A stretch of 64,000 nt of DNA from Otatea glauca (lineage: Eukaryota; Streptophyta; Magnoliopsida; Poales; Poaceae): positions 62,001-126,000 of the forward strand of contig JAYEVK010000385.1 in assembly GCA_036346275.1 (NCBI GenBank). The letters are read 5' to 3'. The position numbers and the translations under genes were made by a program. Positions within the stretch are counted from its first letter, which is position 1. Each line of letters opens with the position of its first letter. The notes below the pieces were generated by a model. The model did not search any database, was not told the origin of the DNA, and saw nothing but the letters and a program-made list of their open reading frames with translations. Positions 57,940-64,000 of the stretch are shown here, one piece after another.

Positions 57940-60900
57940 ATCTCGGGGACGAGATTCTATTAAGGGGGGAGATTTGTAATGTCCCAAAATTTGCTTTTAA
58001 TATATTTATGGCATTCTGGAATTATTAGAAATTTCCGGGAATGTATTTGGAATTTTTGAAGTTAATTCGAACTTAAGCCTTATTGAATTAATCATATAAA
58101 ATAAAGATCGTGTGTGTCACGTGCGCATAAAATTTCAAAATTTAGTTTAAAATAACGACATTTGAAAAACAAAAATGTTCCTATCGAATATTTTCAAAAA
58201 CTTGATCTATAAATTAAGTGGTTGATTTTGTAAAAATCTGTACAAGTGTCTGATTCACTAAAAAAAATTTTGCAGAAAATCTATATATCGAAAAATCACG
58301 AAACCAACTTCGCTAGGTTTCAAATATTCCCTAGTATTTTAGAAGATTTTTATAGCCCTTTTGCTAATTTATCTTAAACGTGTTTTGACTCAGCACTATT
58401 CAAATTCGGAATTGAACCGACAGCCACGTAATGAATGGAATCCTTCGATCCTGTACGCACGAATTGTTCCTCCCAGCCGTTTCTTTTGCCTTTTTCTCTT
58501 CTTTCAGTTATCAGTCCTTAATCACCTCTTAATTTCTCCTTTAAGCTGTTGTTTCTCATCCTCAAGATCTTGGCTGTCTCGTCACATTTTCACGCATCTC
58601 TGTCTTCCTCTCTTGGCTTGGACGCTGCCTGGCCGAACACCGCTTGGTGTCTCCTTCCGCGCTCGTCGATCTGCGTTGTTGCCGCTGATTGTCTCCGGCC
58701 TCGCCTCCTTTTGCACTCGACGGTCGGTGCTGCTCGGTTAAGGTGAGATTTGCATTCTCTGGTTAGACGGACGAATATGCATGTTTACATATATATATAT
58801 ATATATGTTAGTACGTACACGAGTATATATACATATATATGCTAGGCCGAGTGCTTGTACATGTAGTTACGTTAGTACGTAGAGCGCAGTGCAGTTCGCG
58901 TAAATGTATACATATGGGGTATGTGTGCAGGTATACGTTCATATTAGATTGATTCGGTACTTGTATACATATATTTAACAGGAAGCACGCATGTATATAT
59001 ATATGTTAGGCATGTATACACATATATATTAGGACTGTATGCTTGGCACACTGGCCGTTGTGCCGTTGCCTTTTTCTGGCCGATCGGCGAAGCCACTGCC
59101 GCCTTGCCCCAGCCTGCACGCACGCCGCTGGTCCTATGCCGTCGCTCGGCTCCGCCTGGCCGCCTGGGACATGCACCGCCTCTCCTCCGGTTGGTTGATC
59201 ACTGTTGCCGCCGCCAATGCCGCCGCCGCCGCCGACCTCCGGCCGACCTATGCTCGTCGTCCTGGCCGACGCTGGTTGTTTCCTTCTCTGTCTCTTTTCC
59301 GTAGCCAAAGCAGCCAAGCAACAGGCAACAGAAGAATACGCATATACGCCATAAATAGTGTCATGCATGTTCAAAACTAGTTGTACGTAAACATTTTTAG
59401 GAAAACATGAAATTTGTTATTTTTATTACAAATTCGTTATAAGTCCAAACTGCATGCGAAAAATTTTGTAAATGATTAAAAATCAATACCTAGCTACGTT
59501 AATTTTACTGAAATTTTATAAATAAATTTGTACTGTTAAAATATTCACGGAAAGTCCAAACTTACGAATTTGGTAGCTCTTAAACTATACGTCCAAAAAT
59601 GTCAAAATAAATTTTATAAATCTTAGAAAATGCTAGATTAATTATCTGGAAGTTTTCATAACATTATGAATTAGTTTGATTTGCGGTAGTTTCTGAATGT
59701 GTGTTTGTACGTTGTTTTGCGTGTTTATTTGGTTCTTTATCTGTTACGCGTAGACGTCGAGCTGTGTGAGGACGCGGATTTCGAGGATCAAGCTCCAGAC
59801 CAAGACCTAGACCAAGACTCGCTGCTTTATGAAGGCAAGTTATGCTTTGACCATCTTGCTCCTAATGTTTTTAAATATTATGTTGATTTAAATTATGCAT
59901 GCTAATTAAATTATAAAAGCTTTAAAGTAATTTGGGTTTAGTTAAATCACCACTTGTTATCGATTCCTTGTTCCTAGTATTTGTATACCATAAACCCATT
60001 GTCACCCTAAGATGGAAACTATTAAATTGGTCAATACTAGTCACCAACGGGAAATGGTTAGAACGAAGTAGGTATGCTTTGCCAAACGGTACGCTTCATT
60101 GACATTGTTTCATGGGAAAGATGAAATATTGACTAATGAACTATGAAAGACATTTTGAGAATATGACACGTCTGTTGATGTTATTGATGGCACACGGTGT
60201 ATGGTAACCAACCAGGGTGGTAAAATAATTTAGACTGTGGCAAGTGTGTAAGTTCAAGCTCTATTGGTTTTGGTGATTGGTTTAATATTAATGTTTAATC
60301 ATTGTTTAATGACAAATCAAATCATTATGAGACTAACATGTTTTATTAAGTCTTATTCTTATTAGTCTCATACTTGGATGGAAAATGGAAAACCTAAGGT
60401 ATGCACTCGTATTCATTCTATTATATATATGCATACTTAGAATTCAAGTTAAAGTATGAACTCTTCCGTTGCTTTAGTCCAAATATGTGCATTATGTTCC
60501 TAATTCATATATACATGAATGCACACATCTAGGGGGAGTTTATAATTTAACTTGATGTTTCAATTGTATTGATCCATGTCCTCTTGTCATACAATATAAA
60601 GGATCAAGACCTTGAAACAATCTTTTGAGTATATATGACTTGTGTAGTTATATACTCATGTCAATTTAAATAAGTTTAAATTGAGTTCGATTGTCTCTCA
60701 ATCAATCAAAGAACATTTCATCATGTGTTGATGGTGTTTCCTTGTTGATTAAAGACAAGTTTAAAAGTTCTTGAGTATAATGAAGCATTAGTTGCATCAA
60801 AGTACTCAAGACACAATTAATCATTCAATTGATTAGGGTTGTGCTCAATCGATCTTGGAGGCATCCATTATGTGTTAATGGAGTGCGGTGATGATTGAGA

Positions 60901-61491
60901 CAACCGTGTTTGTTGGACTAACATCTTCCATGAGTTGTGAAGTAGGTTAAGTCCAAGATGATGAAGAATCGGAAGAAGAAGTCATCATGAGTTGATGAGC
61001 TTCAAGAGGTGATCCCGAAGTGAAGAGAAGGGCTAGAGAAGGTTCATCATGCGTTGATGACCAAGAAGAAGAAGAAGAGGTGATCCCGAGAGAAGATGAT
61101 TGGAAATCATAAAAGCTCCAAGTGGATCAAGTGTGGCAAAGGTATAACTAGCTAGGGCTAAGGATGTGTTCCTAGTCTTTACCGGTCTCCGTGTTTGGTT
61201 GTGAGACCGGGTTGCTTGTTAGGTGCCGTACTATTAAGAGGGGTTGAGTCTTTTAGCTTGAGCTTCATCATGTGTTGATGAACTCGATCCGGTTCACTCT
61301 AGCTCACTCTCTTGTTTGATGTTTGCATGAAGCTAACCATTTGGCATGTGTTGCAAATGGGTGAAGCTTATGCATTGGATTTTGTATGAACTAAGTATTT
61401 GCATGTGTTGCAAATAAGGGTGCTCATACTTGCATCTTATTTAAATCTTATTTGATTTGGTTTTTGCTTGGAGCTAAGTTTTGCATGTGTC

Positions 61492-61920
61492 GCAAAAGGA
61501 GAGAGCTCAAGCAATTTGGTTTAAAGTGGTTGCATGGAGTTAGATATTTGCATGTGTTGCAAATAGAAAACTCATGCACTTGTATTTGTTGTGGTTGGTT
61601 GCATGGAGTTAGAGATTTGCATGTGTTGCAAATAGAGAACTCATGCACTTGTATTTGTTGTGGTTGCTTGCATGGAGTTAGAGATTTGCATGTGTTGCAA
61701 ATAGAGAACTCATGCACTTGTATTTGTTGTGGTTGGTTGCATGGAGTTAGAGATTTGCATGTGTTGCAAATAGAGAACTCATGCACTTGTATTTGTTGTG
61801 GTTGCTTGCATGGAGTTAGAGATTTGCATGTGTTGCAAATAGAGAACTCATGCACTTGTATTTGTTGTGGTTGCTTGCATGGTGCTAGAGATTTGCATGT
61901 GTTGCAAATAGAGAGCTCAT
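61492..61920. repeat. 69-base tandem repeat in LTR copy 3 (about 6 units)
   Basis: Unit markers (aaatag) are at 61561, 61630, 61699, 61768, 61837 and 61906, exactly 69 apart. Because 69 is a multiple of three and the unit lacks stops in one frame on each strand, both strands show an open frame with a 23-residue repeat. I treat these frames as by-products. Confidence 0.92.
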
Positions 61921-62985
61921 GTTTTGGTATTGCTTGGAGCTAGGTTTTTGCAGGTGTTGCAAAGAACAATGCTCAAGCATTAAATTGGTTTAATGTGTAT
62001 TTGCAAGTTCGTTGTGCGAATAAACCGAGGTCTATGGGTCCTAATCCCGAGAGCATGTGAGTAGGGCTTGCAACGGGTGTTTGCAAGTTGACTGGTCTTG
62101 TGTTGACCTTCACATGGCTAGGGGATTAATCTCATAGACTCGAGTTTGATTTGCTTAATACGCTTTGCAAATAGATCTTGAGTTGTTTACTGAAATGTGT
62201 TTTCGTTAGTTGGATTTGTTATTTGCAAATGTGTTTTGCAAATGAACTTTAGATTATGGGTTCCTATCCTAAAGCATGTGAATAGGGTTTGCAAATGTGT
62301 TTTGCAAATTGACTTGATCATGTGTTGATCATCACATGGCTAAGAGGATTGATCTCATAAGTTCTTGGTTTATTGGCAAATGTGTTTTGCAAATAAGTTG
62401 TGCTTATATGAGATTCTTTGAAGTATGTGATTAACATGTGCAAATGTGTTTTGTATAGTGTTGTGATCATGTGTTGATCCTCACATAGCTCAAAGAATAT
62501 CTTTAATGGTTTGGAGAAAAGTTTTTGTGAAAACGGTGTTTTCTCCCGAGGCCTGGCCGTATCGCTCAGAAGGCCTGTGAGCACCGGGTCCGGTGCTACC
62601 GCAGATTTGGCGTGTAGCACCAAGGTCCGGCTCTTGTCTCTCCGGCGGTGTGGAAAATCCGAGAGGGATGTTTTTGGCGATCTGGCGGTCCGTGCTACCG
62701 CCCATGGTAGGCCAGTAGCACCGGATGTCCGGCAACGCTCCTCCGCCGTGTGAAAAATCCAGAGGAGGTGTTTTTGAGTTCGGCCGAGGCCGTGCAGCCG
62801 GGTTGAGGCCGGTGCTACCGCCCGAGCGGTCGGTAGCACCGCTCCCGCTGGCCGGTACTACCAAAATCCCGCAACGGCTAGTTTTGTAGCCGTTGGCGAG
62901 GCCGTGCTACGGTCCCAAGAGGGCTGTAGCACCGGAATTCTGGTTTTGTCGAACTTCCCCCAACGGCTAGTTTTGGCTTGGAGGC

Positions 62986-62994
62986 TATAAAAGG
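62986..62994 (+). promoter_or_regulatory. TATA box of LTR copy 3
   Basis: TATAAAAGG follows the conserved caacggctag phrase and the palindrome cluster. Transcription would start about 30 bases downstream. Confidence 0.6.
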
Positions 62995-64000
62995 AGGCCT
63001 TAGGGGCAAGAGGCGATGGGTTGGTGTGTGCTAGAGCTTTTGGGTGTTTGTAGGAGTTGTGTGCATGTGTTGCCTTCTCCCATTTGCTTCTTGAGCTAGG
63101 TTGAGCCTCTAATTGCATGTGTTGCAATTAGGAGAGGATTGAGAGTCTCTTGTGCATGTGTTGCACTTGAGGAGGATCCTTGTGCATGTGTTGCACTTGG
63201 TGATCACCGGAAGCACATGTGTTGTGCTTGGTGAAGTTCAAGCGAGAGGATTCGGCTTGTTACTCTTGGAGGTTGCCAACTCCTAGACGGAGTAGAGCGT
63301 CGTGCGCGGGAGCTCTCAAGGTTGTGAGAAGCCCCGGCGAAGTTTGTGAAGGTTCAGGTTGGGCCTACGCGAAAGCGTGAAAAATCACATCTAGTGGATT
63401 CGAAGTGGGTGCTCAATTCGTGGAGCCGGTCCAATGTGTTTGGGCTAACCTCAACGTGGACTAGGGGAGACCGGCAAGTCTCCGATCACCACGGTAAAAA
63501 GTATTGTGTCTCTTGTGCTTGCTTTGTTCTCTTTATTTATATTCAAGCAATTTACTTCATAGAATTAAATTGATTGTTTGCTTGTCTTTAGAATTGCTTT
63601 TTGTTAGAGACATAATTAGTTAGTGCACATAGTGAGCCTAGTTGATTTAGGCTTTAATTGTCAAAACCTTAGTTTATCGCTTCCGCATTTTTATTGATAA
63701 GGTTTTGGCATAGGAGTAATTAAGGGGTGAATTGCTTTATAGAAATTAGTAGAAAGAGAAAGTTTTTTTTTTAAAGCCGCCTATTCACCCCCCTCTAGTC
63801 GGCATCCTCGACCTTACAAAGTGGCAAGTGATTAATGGAGGGCTAGATGTGGCACATGGGAGTGATGTTGTTGAATTTGATTTTGTGAACTTTGGGTAGT
63901 CTTGCCACGGTCAACCTAAGGACTTAACCTTGCAAGCCTTTGAACTGGGCCTAACATACAACCACATGTCTGGTATAGGACAGACCTAGTTGAGTATGAT

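Larger units (their letters stand above)
60247..63818 (+). mobile_element. Solo LTR, 3.6-kb hairpin-rich family, copy 3
   Basis: The perfect duplication AAGTG (60242-60246, 63819-63823) fixes an LTR of 3572 bases from TGTAAGTTCAAGCTC to CCTTACA. Its host is the gypsy LTR that starts at 57975. It has about 25-30 X-ATGTGTT-X' hairpins, six phased 69-base markers, a palindrome cluster at 62580-62940 with GGTGCTACCG/CGGTAGCACC arms, and TATAAAAGG at 62986-62994. No protein-coding domain is present. Confidence 0.92.
57466..64000 (+). mobile_element. Ty3/gypsy element 3' end with LTR (interrupted, runs off the window)
   Basis: It consists of the integrase tail, a polypurine tract (aaggggggagat, 57962-57973) and an LTR starting TGTAATGTCCCAAAATTTGC at 57975. 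The LTR is the same family as the solo LTR at 34373. It is interrupted by the solo LTR at 60247-63818 and resumes to the window end, where cttaaccttgcaagcctttga matches about 36430-36450. Microsatellite-like (at)n and tacgtac stretches lie at about 58790-59040. Confidence 0.85.

Noticed and set aside
61448..61943. Repeat-protein-like frames on both strands (23-residue repeats)
   Set aside because: They follow from a 69-base tandem repeat without stops, inside a non-coding solo LTR.

Overview
This is a plant nuclear window, almost certainly from a grass. The clues are a TH2-type thiamin gene, a MED15 gene built in plant fashion, a plant mariner (Osmar-like) transposase, CACTA and Stowaway elements, and RIRE3/RIRE8-like Ty3/gypsy and Sirevirus-like Ty1/copia elements. 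I cannot name the species. There are no prokaryotic features, and I saw no tRNA, rRNA or CRISPR.

Layout. (i) 1-6400 holds the 3' four coding exons of TH2 on the + strand, a bifunctional TenA/HAD protein of thiamin salvage and dephosphorylation. Its first exon is not in the window. (ii) 6868-7441 is a decayed GDSL lipase copy on the - strand. (iii) 7467 to about 46782 is one nested transposon block. A CACTA element starts at 7467 and carries a dead Ulp1-like gene at 23058-25065. It has been entered by a full-length gypsy element (7960-19335, target-site duplication ATGCA), by a 3.6-kb solo LTR (19353-22985), and by a second copy of that LTR family starting at 25066. That second LTR is split by a mariner element (25148-43711, TA duplication). 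The mariner holds another solo LTR (25319-26251) and a Sirevirus-like copia element (28556-42880). The copia integrase gene is in turn split by a gypsy solo LTR (34373-37475, duplication CTACG). This gives five apparent nesting levels. (iv) 47688-56036 is MED15 on the - strand: six exons, an intact KIX region and Q-rich region, but a 3' end that runs into a dispersed repeat and stops early. Its introns carry a Stowaway MITE, a LINE fragment and a second copy of that repeat. (v) 56534-57465 holds scraps: a beta-tubulin start fragment and a copia LTR start. (vi) 57466-64000 is the 3' end of another gypsy element with its LTR, itself entered by a third 3.6-kb solo LTR (60247-63818, duplication AAGTG).

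Only TH2 and MED15 look like host genes, and both are incomplete here. The most unusual signal lies in the LTRs. The 3.6-kb LTR family is packed with short hairpins in which the stem varies and the loop is always ATGTGTT. Stem changes between copies are compensated. The unrelated gypsy LTR at 7960 shows the same design around a CTCCAA/CACCAA loop. A second palindrome cluster sits just upstream of the TATA box and differs from copy to copy. The mariner also carries a second, oppositely oriented gene of unknown origin.

Exon borders were placed by reading splice sites and phase by eye. Family names rest on motif recognition, not on a database search.
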